Origin: Filomicrobium sp.
GTDB lineage: Bacteria; Pseudomonadota; Alphaproteobacteria; Rhizobiales; Hyphomicrobiaceae
Reading direction: 5' to 3'
NCBI GenBank assembly: GCA_021775655.1
Contig: JAJFHK010000055.1
Span: 1 to 13,168, forward strand
Length of the DNA stretch: 13,168 bases
Shown here: in pieces, positions 1 to 7,103 of the stretch
Numbering within the stretch: the stretch's first letter is position 1
Layout: every line of letters begins with the position of its first letter
The notes under the pieces: generated by a model
What the model saw: only the letters and a program-made list of their open reading frames with translations
Told to the model about the DNA's origin: nothing
Database searches by the model: none
Position numbers and translations under genes: made by a program

Positions 1-873
1 GACTGCGAACTTGGCGACCGCGCCTATCGCGAATGCTGGGTCGAGCAGGCGGCAATGCTGGCGAACGGCACCTCCACGAAAGGTGCCGCCCGCCGCGCCT
101 GCGGTACTCCAGCATGGTTGGTACCCTATCCGGCCGAAGGACTGCGAAGAGATCCCAAAGCATTCGCAGCCCTCAGCCGACCGCTTGTCACACCGATCCG
201 CAATGAGCGCGCAACGAAACCAAATGAAATTCCGCCTGCAACCGAAACGGCGCCACCTGTTACCGTACCGGACGAATCTGCACCGGCCCCAAATACCGCA
301 ATCAGCCCACCACCAATCCCCGTGGGTCCGTGCAATGAGCCCGAGCCGGCACCAATAATAGTTTCCGGGAATTCGCCAACGAGCATACCCGTTCAAGCTG
401 AACTCCCACTCACTCCCCCAGCTCAGCCGTCTTCTGAGCAGATTCCAGGTGATGGACTGGAGCGCGCTGATAACAACTTCGAAAGCCTTGATCACGAACA
501 ATATGAAGAGGCCGAAGTAACGATCCGGCCGCGCGCCTGCTCATCTCTCGAAAGCGATCTAAAATCGGCAAACGAGAATGACGAGGAATCCAAAGACCTG
601 GATAACTTCGACGAGCCGGAATCGCTTTCCTCAAGACTGTCGGAACCCGACCGACCAACCAGCAATGGAGGCGATGAACAAGCCGCCTACCTGCAAAACG
701 TCGCAGAAGCTTCAGTCGAAATCGTTGGCGCGCGGCCGTTCGAAAAATCCCGTCAGAGCCAGCAGACCGCCTCTGTACCTTCAATTCCCAAACGTGAAAG
801 CCCGGCCAAAAAGCCACCAGCGGTGGAACAGCGCGCTGTCAGCCGATTTCTAAAGGCCCTGCGAGGGCGTTGA
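1..873 (+). CDS. Unrecognised Pro/Glu/Ser-rich protein, 5' end cut by window edge
   Basis: The frame is open from base 1 to the TGA at 871-873 (290 codons), so the gene starts outside the window; an internal ATG at 55 exists but the reading frame and protein-like composition continue upstream of it. The visible N-terminal part, up to about residue 45, contains three cysteines and looks folded (Cys-Trp-Val-Glu-Gln followed by a basic Arg-Arg-Ala-Cys segment). Residues from about 60 to 280 are rich in Pro, Glu, Asp and Ser with few large hydrophobic residues, as expected of a disordered linker, and the last residues are basic (ending Arg-Gly-Arg). There is no signal peptide or membrane helix in the visible part. 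I do not recognise the family and assign no function. Strong overlapping ORFs in other frames make it important that this frame alone is open to the window edge and has plausible composition. Confidence 0.6.
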   Translation, partial: DCELGDRAYRECWVEQAAMLANGTSTKGAARRACGTPAWLVPYPAEGLRRDPKAFAALSRPLVTPIRNERATKPNEIPPATETAPPVTVPDESAPAPNTAISPPPIPVGPCNEPEPAPIIVSGNSPTSIPVQAELPLTPPAQPSSEQIPGDGLERADNNFESLDHEQYEEAEVTIRPRACSSLESDLKSANENDEESKDLDNFDEPESLSSRLSEPDRPTSNGGDEQAAYLQNVAEASVEIVGARPFEKSRQSQQTASVPSIPKRESPAKKPPAVEQRAVSRFLKALRGR

Positions 874-920
874 CGGCGCGCGAGCATGCTTTAGTTATTG
901 CTGCATCGCGAAAAGACCGT

Positions 921-934
921 ATGCCAGACGGCAT
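921..934. other. Small inverted repeat in the gap before mcd
   Basis: ATGCC and GGCAT pair around an AGAC loop in the 206-bp gap between the first gene and mcd. There is no T-run on either side, so it is a poor intrinsic terminator. It could be part of a regulatory site, or chance. I see no convincing promoter in 874-1079. Confidence 0.25.
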
Positions 935-1079
935 GTCCTCGCTATCCTAAGCCGAAAATCGGTCGGATCACGCCCTTACAACAGCCAGCTTGGGACATGC
1001 ACCAAAGTGCAGGCGTTCCTGGCCAAGATCAATAATCGCCGCCGCCTGACGCGCCGCACGAATTTAAGGACGACATCGC

Positions 1080-2762
1080 ATGAGCACCGTCGAAGTTGTT
1101 GCAGACACCGAAGCATTGGCCGATCCGACTGAGTTCATGGATCGCGCAAACGCTTCACTTGAGGCCGCCACACGAATTCTCGAACTCGCCAAGACTGGCG
1201 TACGCGGCATCGTTGAGAGTGCCGGCAAAGATCTCGATGCAGTCCAGCACACGACACACGGACTAGCCTGGCTTGCGACGACGGTTGAAGGTCTGCGGCA
1301 GATGCACGCCTGGGCTAGTAAACTACGCGACGAAGGCCGCTTCAGCGACACGGAAGAATTATTGACGCGCGTCGCATTCGCCGAATACCTCAGCCAGATC
1401 GCCGGCGGCATTCCAATGAGCCAGGTCGAGATGATCCGCCCTACTGAATTGGGCATTTCCCGCTCGGAAATTCGTGCATTCGAGGACGCTACGGCCGATC
1501 TCGTAACGAGCGGTTCCGCAGCGAGTGTGAAAGCGCGGCTCGCCAAACTCATCTCGGACGCCCAAGGCGCCACGACGTACGGCGACTCTGGCCTGGATGA
1601 AATGTATGCGGAAATTCACGAACAGATGCGCCGGTTCTCGGAAGCAGAAGTCGTACCCCACGCGCATGAATGGCATCTGGCCAACGACTACATTCCAATG
1701 GAAATAATTGAGAAGGTTTCTGAACTCGGCGTATTCGGTTTGACGATCCCCGAAGAGCTTGGCGGCCTGGGGCTTGGCAAGGAGGCCATGTGCGTCGTCT
1801 CCGAGGAACTGTCGCGCGGTTACATTGGTGTCGGTTCGCTCGGCACCCGCTCCGAGATCGCTGGCGAACTTATCCTTCACAACGGCACCGAGGAACAGAA
1901 ACAAAAGTACCTGCCGAAAATCTCGACCGGCGAAATTCTCCCTACCGCCGTCTTTACCGAACCCAACGTTGGTTCGGACCTAGCTTCACTAAAGACGCGC
2001 GCCGTCAAGAACGGCGACACTTACAAGGTCACCGGCCAGAAGACCTGGATCACGCACCCAGTTCGCGCCGACCTGATGACGCTCCTCGTGCGCACCAACC
2101 CGGATGAGAAAGGCTACCGCGGCCTCTCCATGCTGCTTGTTGACAAGCCGCGTGGCGATGACAGCAACCCGTTCCCGGCGGAAGGCATGACCGGTGGCGA
2201 GATTGAGGTGCTCGGCTATCGCGGCATGAAAGAATACGACATCTCGTTCGACGACTACTCAGTGTCCGAAAGCCAGCTTCTCGGTGGTGTCGAAGGTCAG
2301 GGCTTCAAGCAGCTTATGAACACCTTCGAAGGCGCCCGCATCCAAACCGCAGCCCGTGCCGTCGGCGTTGCCCAATGCGCAATGGACCTGGCGCTAAGCT
2401 ACGCCCTCGACCGCGTTCAGTTCGGCAAACCGATTTATGAATTCCCTCGCGTCGCAAACAAGGTCGTCATGATGGCGACCGAGGTCATGATCGCACGCCA
2501 GCTCACATATTTCGCGGCCCGCGAAAAGGACATGGGCCATCGTTGCGATCTGGAAGCTGGCATGGCTAAGTTGCTCGGCGCACGCGTTGCATGGGCAGCC
2601 GCTGACAACGCTTTGCAGATCCACGGCGGCAATGGATTCGCCCTCGAGTATCCGGTATCGCGCGTTCTTTGCGATGCACGTATCCTCAACATCTTCGAAG
2701 GTGCCGCCGAAATCCAGGCCCAGGTCATTGCCCGCCGCCTATTGGAACCGGCTAAGGGTTGA
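1080..2762 (+). CDS. mcd: Acyl-CoA dehydrogenase, probably (2S)-methylsuccinyl-CoA dehydrogenase
   Basis: A 560-residue FAD-dependent acyl-CoA dehydrogenase. In the ethylmalonyl-CoA pathway, Mcd oxidises (2S)-methylsuccinyl-CoA to mesaconyl-CoA. The ATG is preceded by AAGGA (1066-1070) at 9 nt spacing. Residues 1 to about 170 form an Ala/Glu-rich helical extension absent from ordinary 380-residue acyl-CoA dehydrogenases; the canonical core begins near residue 173. The core shows the flavin/substrate signature FTEPNVGSD, then GQKTWITH, the RVQFGKPI segment and the C-terminal IHGGNGF. Glu540 in FEGAAEIQ aligns with the catalytic base of medium-chain acyl-CoA dehydrogenase (YEGT motif). Long Mcd-type enzymes of about 550 residues with such an extension are known from Rhodobacter, Paracoccus and Methylobacterium, so length and architecture favour Mcd over isovaleryl- or butyryl-CoA dehydrogenase. 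phaA and phaB, which supply the same pathway, lie 7 kb away. Substrate assignment is inference; the family is certain. Confidence 0.82.
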   Translation: MSTVEVVADTEALADPTEFMDRANASLEAATRILELAKTGVRGIVESAGKDLDAVQHTTHGLAWLATTVEGLRQMHAWASKLRDEGRFSDTEELLTRVAFAEYLSQIAGGIPMSQVEMIRPTELGISRSEIRAFEDATADLVTSGSAASVKARLAKLISDAQGATTYGDSGLDEMYAEIHEQMRRFSEAEVVPHAHEWHLANDYIPMEIIEKVSELGVFGLTIPEELGGLGLGKEAMCVVSEELSRGYIGVGSLGTRSEIAGELILHNGTEEQKQKYLPKISTGEILPTAVFTEPNVGSDLASLKTRAVKNGDTYKVTGQKTWITHPVRADLMTLLVRTNPDEKGYRGLSMLLVDKPRGDDSNPFPAEGMTGGEIEVLGYRGMKEYDISFDDYSVSESQLLGGVEGQGFKQLMNTFEGARIQTAARAVGVAQCAMDLALSYALDRVQFGKPIYEFPRVANKVVMMATEVMIARQLTYFAAREKDMGHRCDLEAGMAKLLGARVAWAAADNALQIHGGNGFALEYPVSRVLCDARILNIFEGAAEIQAQVIARRLLEPAKG

Positions 2763-2819
2763 ACTCATGCGGCCGCGCGTAAACGTATCTTCGCCAAGGC
2801 CAACAACCAATATGAAAGC

Positions 2820-4076
2820 ATGCCGATGTCCGCCGCCGCCAACGAACTGATTGCCCCGCGCCGCAAGTCGGTTGCCGTCAGCGTTGGTGGCATCGTCGTC
2901 GGTGGCGATGCGCCAGTCGTTGTGCAGTCGATGACAAATACCGACACGGCAGATATCGCTGCAACGGTAACGCAAGTAGCTGCCCTCGCTCGCGCCGGTT
3001 CGGAACTTGTCCGCATCACCGTCGACCGCGACGCAGCCGCCAAAGCTGTTCCGCACATTCGCGACAAGCTTGAAGCCATGGGCTGCAACGTGCCACTTGT
3101 CGGCGACTTCCATTACATCGGCCACACGCTACTTGCTGACAATCCTGCATGTGCCGAGGCGTTGGCGAAGTACCGCATCAATCCCGGTAACGTCGGCTTC
3201 AAGGACAAGAAGGATCGCCAGTTCTCGTCCATCATTGAGATGGCGATCAGGTGCGCCAAGCCCGTGCGCATTGGCGTCAATTGGGGTTCGCTGGATCAGG
3301 AACTCCTGACCCGCTTGATGGATGAAAACGCAACATCCCCCGACCCCAAGGATGCCCGCGCCGTCATGCATGAAGCGATGGTGCTTTCCGGCCTGCATTC
3401 GGCCGAACGAGCTGAAGAATTGGGCCTCGGCGCTGACGAGATCATCATCTCTGCCAAAGTCTCGGCGATCCAGGATCTCATCGCAGTCTACTCAGCGTTG
3501 GCGCGCCGCTGCGATTACGCCCTGCACCTGGGGCTCACTGAAGCCGGCATGGGTTCGAAAGGCATTGTCGCCTCTTCAGCCGCGATGGGCATTCTTCTGC
3601 AGCAGGGTATCGGCGACACCATTCGCTTTTCGCTGACGCCCGAACCCGGCGGCGACCGCACCGTTGAGGTTCAGACCGCCCAAGAACTGCTGCAAACGAT
3701 GGGCTTGAGATCGTTCGTCCCCATCGTCGCCGCCTGCCCCGGTTGCGGCCGCACCACGTCAACCGTCTTCCAGGAACTGGCACGCGACATCCAGAACATG
3801 ATCCGCGAACGCATGCCCGACTGGAAGTCGCGCTACCCCGGCGTTGAAACACTTAACCTTGCCGTCATGGGCTGCATCGTCAATGGTCCTGGTGAATCGA
3901 GGCACGCCGATGTCGGCATATCGCTTCCTGGCACCGGCGAAACTCCAGCCGCTCCAGTTTTCATAGACGGCAAAAAATCTATCACGCTGCGCGGTCCAGC
4001 TATTGCCGCTGAATTCAAGGCGATTGTCGAGGACTACATCGAGAAGCGCTTCGGCGCCGGCTCGTCTATCCAATAG
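2820..4076 (+). CDS. ispG: 4-hydroxy-3-methylbut-2-enyl diphosphate synthase (GcpE/IspG)
   Basis: Penultimate enzyme of the MEP isoprenoid pathway: reductive ring opening of methylerythritol cyclodiphosphate to HMBPP using a [4Fe-4S] cluster. The 418-residue product has the usual bacterial IspG length. The N-terminal TIM-barrel part shows [11 protein letters not shown] and GDFHYIGH. The C-terminal cluster domain has Cys306 and Cys309 in ACPGCGRT and Cys352 in [10 protein letters not shown], with Glu359 as the fourth-ligand/catalytic glutamate of the family. Start: ATG 2820 is taken, but ATG 2826 is equally possible and has a GAAAG at a better distance; neither has a strong Shine-Dalgarno. The frame is the same as that of mcd and stays open from mcd's stop (2760-2762) to 2820 without ATG, GTG or TTG. 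The 57-nt gap has no terminator, so cotranscription with mcd is likely. Confidence 0.97.
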   Translation: MPMSAAANELIAPRRKSVAVSVGGIVVGGDAPVVVQSMTNTDTADIAATVTQVAALARAGSELVRITVDRDAAAKAVPHIRDKLEAMGCNVPLVGDFHYIGHTLLADNPACAEALAKYRINPGNVGFKDKKDRQFSSIIEMAIRCAKPVRIGVNWGSLDQELLTRLMDENATSPDPKDARAVMHEAMVLSGLHSAERAEELGLGADEIIISAKVSAIQDLIAVYSALARRCDYALHLGLTEAGMGSKGIVASSAAMGILLQQGIGDTIRFSLTPEPGGDRTVEVQTAQELLQTMGLRSFVPIVAACPGCGRTTSTVFQELARDIQNMIRERMPDWKSRYPGVETLNLAVMGCIVNGPGESRHADVGISLPGTGETPAAPVFIDGKKSITLRGPAIAAEFKAIVEDYIEKRFGAGSSIQ

Positions 4077-4089
4077 CGAAACAAAAACG

Positions 4090-4113
4090 AACGCGCCCGT
4101 TTCCGAGCGCGTT
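4090..4113 (-). terminator. Hairpin between convergent ispG and the repeat-protein gene
   Basis: AACGCGC (4090-4096) pairs with GCGCGTT (4107-4113) around a 10-nt loop. Read on the minus strand it is followed by CGTTTTTGTTTC, so it is a good intrinsic terminator for the minus-strand gene at 4154-4660. On the plus strand the following bases (GCAAAGTTTCTT) are a weaker U-tract, so it may also slow transcription leaving ispG. Confidence 0.7.
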
Positions 4114-4153
4114 GCAAAGTTTCTTGAACGTATGTCTGCTGATCCGTGCCGGC

Positions 4154-4660
4154 TTACCGAGTACGGGCACCGCTATCGCGACGCGTGAACAGCGGAGCGC
4201 GTAGCTTGCGCTCAATTTTCGGCCAAACGATCGGGCGACGAACGAGGGGCGCACGCTCGCGCTTGAACAAGCGAACCGCCGGTCGCGGCTCGCGCGGCAA
4301 CAGCTTGAACAGCGGATCGCGAGGCTTGCGCTCGAATTTTGGCCAAACGATCGGACGGCGCACCATGGGAGCACGCTCACGCTTGAACAAGCGAACTGCT
4401 GGTCGCGGCTCGCGAGGCAACAGCTTGAATAGCGGATCACGAGGCTTGCGCTCGATCTTTGGCCAAACGATCGGGCGGCGTACGAGCGGAGCAACCGGTG
4501 CACGTTCACGGAGCACCACCAAACGTGTGCGCACTTTGGAAACGGCCTTGCAAAGTCGGCAGTCATGCCCGCGATCGCGGGCATGGCCGGCTTCCGAAAT
4601 GGTTGGCATGCCGGAAACCGCAACGGCGACCAGCGCTGCGGTGGCAACGAACTTGAACAT
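4154..4660 (-). CDS. Small secreted, very basic protein made of 40-residue tandem repeats
   Basis: 168 residues from the ATG at 4658-4660, chosen because GGAGAG stands 6-7 nt upstream and because a typical signal peptide follows; the frame is open further upstream but with no ribosome site. Residues 1-24 are a signal peptide (MFKFVATAALVAVAV core, probable cleavage after SEA). A CRLC pair lies at 34-37. Residues 61-100 and 101-140 are two nearly identical 40-residue repeats, each with RRPIVWPK, an ERKPRDPLFKLLPREPRP stretch and FKRER; a third, diverging and truncated copy runs 141-168. The product is rich in Arg, Lys and Pro and has no membrane helix after the signal, so it is probably periplasmic or surface-exposed and may bind something acidic (inference). 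I do not recognise the family. It lies 141 bp downstream of ispA, with palindromic sites in the gap that suggest its own promoter. Confidence 0.72.
   Translation of the reverse strand: MFKFVATAALVAVAVSGMPTISEAGHARDRGHDCRLCKAVSKVRTRLVVLRERAPVAPLVRRPIVWPKIERKPRDPLFKLLPREPRPAVRLFKRERAPMVRRPIVWPKFERKPRDPLFKLLPREPRPAVRLFKRERAPLVRRPIVWPKIERKLRAPLFTRRDSGARTR
4187..4510. repeat. 120-bp tandem repeat inside the secreted-protein gene
   Basis: Copies begin at 4187, 4307 and 4427, each with GAACAGCGGA or a close variant. The first two full copies match at about 104 of 120 positions by hand count. The third matches until about 4487, then diverges, with extra bases near 4490-4500. The period is 40 codons, so gain or loss of a unit keeps the reading frame. 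Confidence 0.95.
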
Positions 4661-4706
4661 GTGAACTCTCCAGATCTGACAAGTGATACACATCGCATCC
4701 AGTGTG

Positions 4707-4737
4707 CATCGATGGCGCCAAAATGCTGTGATCACAG
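4707..4737. promoter_or_regulatory. Cluster of palindromes upstream of the repeat-protein gene
   Basis: Three perfect palindromes lie within 31 bp: CATCGATG (4707-4714), TGGCGCCA (4713-4720) and the 12-mer CTGTGATCACAG (4726-4737). They are 47-77 bp upstream of the minus-strand start at 4660, where a promoter or operator would be. The 12-mer is the most operator-like. No regulator can be named from sequence. Confidence 0.4.
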
Positions 4738-4765
4738 AGAAAACTCATCTCAAGCCTGCGTCTAT

Positions 4766-4780
4766 GGTTAAGATTTAACC
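4766..4780. other. Short hairpin just downstream of ispA
   Basis: GGTTAA and TTAACC pair around GAT (plus strand). It lies 22 nt beyond the ispA stop on the minus strand. It is AT-rich and short, so it is at best a weak terminator; it might instead be an operator dyad. Confidence 0.3.
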
Positions 4781-4801
4781 TCTTTGTCCATTCCCGGACC
4801 C

Positions 4802-5719
4802 TTATCGATCCCGCTCGGCAACAAAATCGGCAGCCTGCAGCAAGGTCTCAGCACGCCCACCGAAGGGCGCCAGCGCCAATTTTGCCTCTTGAACGGCCCG
4901 GCTTAGCTCGCCGCGCGCTTCTTCCAAGCCGATGAGCGACACCAGCGTCGCCTTACCAGCTGCCGCATCCTTTGCAACGGCCTTGCCAACGGTCGCTTCG
5001 TTGCCTTCAACATCGAGGAGATCATCGGCAATTTGAAACGCCAGTCCAATTTTCGTTCCGAAAGCCCTGAGCGCTGACTGCTCACCCTGACCTGCTTGCG
5101 CCAAAATTGCACCAGCCTCACACGAGAACCGGATCAGCGCCCCGGTCTTCATCGCTTGTAACCGGCAGATATATGCAGAATCGGGCGGCGACGGGGTGCC
5201 AAGCTTGTCCGCTTCTAAATCAAGCGCCTGTCCTCCAACCATTCCCCGAACGCCACTCGCCTCGGCAAGACCTGCGACAAGACTGGAGCGGACGCCATGA
5301 CCGTGACCACTGTGGGCATCGTCTTTTGAGGACGCCACCAGAATCTCGAATGCCAATGCCTGCAGCCCATCGCCGGCAAGAATTGCCGTCCAGTCGTCGA
5401 ATTCACTCCAAACCGTCGGCCGCCCCCTGCGTACCTCGTCATTGTCCATCGAAGGCAGGTCGTCGTGAACGAGGCTATAACCGTGGATGAGTTCGACCGC
5501 TATGGCTGTCGGAAGTGCCCTTTCACGACTCACTTCAAACAGATGAGCGCTCTCCAAAACCAGAAACGGCCGCAACCGTTTTCCACCTCCAAGAATCGCA
5601 TGCCGCATGGCAGCAACCAAGCGCTCCGACGCTCCTGTTACGAACTCGCTTTCGAGAAGTCGCGCCAGTTCCTCTTCGACCAGCTCTTCCGTATGTCCAA
5701 GACTGTCGGCAAAATTCAT
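4802..5719 (-). CDS. ispA: Polyprenyl (farnesyl/geranyl) diphosphate synthase
   Basis: Short-chain trans-prenyltransferase that condenses IPP with DMAPP/GPP to farnesyl diphosphate, feeding quinones, hopanoids and undecaprenyl phosphate. From the ATG at 5717-5719 the product is 305 residues, the usual IspA length. It shows GGGKRLRP (44-51), the first aspartate-rich motif DDLPSMD (86-92) in the DDxxxxD form of bacterial type II FPP synthases, GQALDLE, KTGALI, and the second motif DDLLD (232-236) followed by GKATLVSL. Tyr81, five residues before the first motif, is the aromatic residue expected for C15 product length. A TTG at 5726-5728 would add three residues; ATG is preferred, with CCGGAA about 9 nt upstream. 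It is divergent from rpmF and together with ispG gives two isoprenoid genes in this window. Confidence 0.93.
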   Translation of the reverse strand: MNFADSLGHTEELVEEELARLLESEFVTGASERLVAAMRHAILGGGKRLRPFLVLESAHLFEVSRERALPTAIAVELIHGYSLVHDDLPSMDNDEVRRGRPTVWSEFDDWTAILAGDGLQALAFEILVASSKDDAHSGHGHGVRSSLVAGLAEASGVRGMVGGQALDLEADKLGTPSPPDSAYICRLQAMKTGALIRFSCEAGAILAQAGQGEQSALRAFGTKIGLAFQIADDLLDVEGNEATVGKAVAKDAAAGKATLVSLIGLEEARGELSRAVQEAKLALAPFGGRAETLLQAADFVAERDR

Positions 5720-5988
5720 CTTCGGCAATTCCGGTTATGGGGCCTCGACCTGGAAAGACTAGAATGCGGGTCGTCGCCATACCAGCGCGGCTCCGCAAGA
5801 ATCATTGTCACGTGGGACTGGCGCTGGCGGACGATTACGCCTATAACCCCGCCTTCAAAGCTCCCCGTGAAAGCGGGCTGAGAGGAATTGGCGCTGCGCC
5901 GGTTTTCCGGTGGGTACTGGCAGATTTAGCCGAACGCTGCCCCTGCGACCCGCCTTGTGACCAATAAATACCTGCCTGGAGAAGACTA

Positions 5989-6174
5989 ATGGCCGTTCCA
6001 ATGAAGAAAGTCTCGCGCCAAAAGCGCGGGTCCCGCCGTTCACACGACACACTATCAGCGCCGACATACGTCGAAGACAAGGATTCTGGCGAGCGCCGCC
6101 GCCCGCATCATATTGATCTGAAGTCCGGAAAATACCGCGGCCGTCAGATTTTGGAACCAAAGTCCGACGTCTGA
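5989..6174 (+). CDS. rpmF: 50S ribosomal protein L32
   Basis: A 61-residue basic protein starting MAVP, with RRSHD near residue 17, then SAPTY, EDKDSGE and the [19 protein letters not shown] stretch characteristic of alphaproteobacterial L32. It lacks the zinc-binding cysteines found in some other L32 lineages. GGAGAAG (5978-5984) precedes the ATG at 5 nt. The 269-bp gap to the divergent ispA must hold promoters for both but none stands out. From memory, in Sinorhizobium rpmF lies next to aniA/phaR and phbAB, so its place here fits a conserved neighbourhood. Confidence 0.95.
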   Translation: MAVPMKKVSRQKRGSRRSHDTLSAPTYVEDKDSGERRRPHHIDLKSGKYRGRQILEPKSDV

Positions 6175-6238
6175 TCGGCGGCAAATCGACTTGCGCGTTC
6201 TGAATTCAATGCTCGACCCCTCGATCAGGCCAGCAATT

Positions 6239-6316
6239 GATCATTCGTATGCGTACTTGCCGCCCTGAAGTGAAAACGCCATAAAGTCGCTTTAAGCCGA
6301 TCATGCGCTTGCGTAT
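6239..6316 (+). repeat. Pair of imperfect 18-bp direct repeats, 60 bp apart
   Basis: 6239-6256 and 6299-6316 both start GATCAT and share CG and TGCGTA at the same offsets (14 of 18 bases agree). They lie in the 279-bp gap between rpmF and the membrane-protein gene. They could be paired binding sites upstream of the 6454 gene, or a decayed duplication. I see no other gene in this gap. Confidence 0.4.
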
Positions 6317-6453
6317 TGTTGGCGACGGACAACAGTACCCAACATGCATCGTCGCATTGTTGGAGTTGAGCATAAGTATCCAGCACGCGTCAGGGTCGTG
6401 TTGGTCAGGCAACAACCAGCTACGCACGTCACCGGCTGACAGGGGAGTAACGT

Positions 6454-6900
6454 ATGTCGATCCGATCCTTGCCGCTCATGATCTTAGCATTCATCTTCTA
6501 CAACATCGTGGTTTTGTTCGGTTCGAGCGACGTCGGAAGTTCCGAGGGCATCCTACGTTCCGTCTTCTTCTCCTTACCATCGTTCCGCGGCGTTGCCGAT
6601 GGAGTGGAAGCCGTCAAATGGACCTTCACTTGGGGCGATCTAATAATCCTGGTGTCGATGTTCCTCCTGTTCATCGAGATTTTGAAAGCGACCTACACCT
6701 CGACCGCTTCCTTGCTCGATCACGGACTTTCCATGCTGGTATTCATCGCCTGCCTGGTTGAGTTCCTGTTGGTTGACGCGGCCTATACGAGTGTCTTCTT
6801 CCTAATCATGATCGCGACGCTCATTGATGTTGTTGCCGGCTATACCATCGGCATCCGGGTTGCACGTCGCGATATCGGCTTCGGCGCCGGCATGCACTAA
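6454..6900 (+). CDS. Four-helix integral membrane protein of unknown function
   Basis: 148 residues from an ATG with AGGGGAG (6441-6447) close upstream, a strong ribosome site. Hydrophobic segments are at about 6-22, 61-79, 88-107 and 111-132. The loop between helices 1 and 2 (about 23-60) is the only long one; the tail is short and has RVARRD. Acidic residues (Glu75, Glu103, Asp108, Asp125) sit in or at the ends of helices, which is unusual enough to note. No signal motif, metal motif or named domain is visible. It is a single-gene unit with a strong terminator at 6931-6960, so it is probably transcribed alone or from rpmF. Function not assigned. Confidence 0.8.
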   Translation: MSIRSLPLMILAFIFYNIVVLFGSSDVGSSEGILRSVFFSLPSFRGVADGVEAVKWTFTWGDLIILVSMFLLFIEILKATYTSTASLLDHGLSMLVFIACLVEFLLVDAAYTSVFFLIMIATLIDVVAGYTIGIRVARRDIGFGAGMH

Positions 6901-6930
6901 TCACGCTGCTTCTGGCTATTAAGATTTTCG

Positions 6931-6965
6931 TAAGGGCCGGCTCGCAAAGACCGGCCCTTATTGGT
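6931..6965 (+). terminator. Strong intrinsic terminator after the membrane-protein gene
   Basis: TAAGGGCCGG (6931-6940) pairs perfectly with CCGGCCCTTA (6951-6960) around a 10-nt loop, and TTGGTTTT follows. It starts 31 nt after the stop codon of the gene at 6454-6900 and separates it from the EAL gene. Confidence 0.88.
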
Positions 6966-7103
6966 TTTGGGCGTTCGAAAGTGGCCTATCCAATAGCACT
7001 GCACTTCAATTGTTGTTAGGAGTTTATCTTTAATCTCTCAGATGATGACCGTTCACCGCCGCGTTGGAGGCGGCAGCGGAACCTACCTACTAGGACATCC
7101 TCT

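Noticed and set aside
410..817. Minus-strand ORF of 135 residues opposite the first gene
   Set aside because: Arg-rich shadow composition. The plus frame is open to the window edge and is the more plausible coding frame, though the first gene itself is not recognised.
1064..1573. Minus-strand ORF of 169 residues under mcd
   Set aside because: It is a shadow of a conserved gene in a GC-rich genome, with no recognisable domain and no ribosome site.
2767..2850. Short ORF after mcd overlapping the ispG start, preceded by AAGGG, as a leader peptide
   Set aside because: It is 27 residues of low-complexity composition and ends 30 nt inside ispG. Coupling is possible but nothing supports it beyond the ribosome-like site.
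4187..4510. CRISPR or other spacer array
   Set aside because: The 120-bp units are contiguous with no unique spacers and lie in frame inside a coding sequence.
4146..4664. Plus-strand ORF of 172 residues opposite the repeat protein, also repetitive
   Set aside because: It exists because the 120-bp repeat is open in several frames. The minus strand has a signal peptide, a strong ribosome site and a terminator; the plus strand has none of these.
5515..5967. Plus-strand ORF of 150 residues running from within ispA into the ispA-rpmF gap
   Set aside because: Most of it is antisense to ispA, it shows no domain, and it ends before the rpmF ribosome site.
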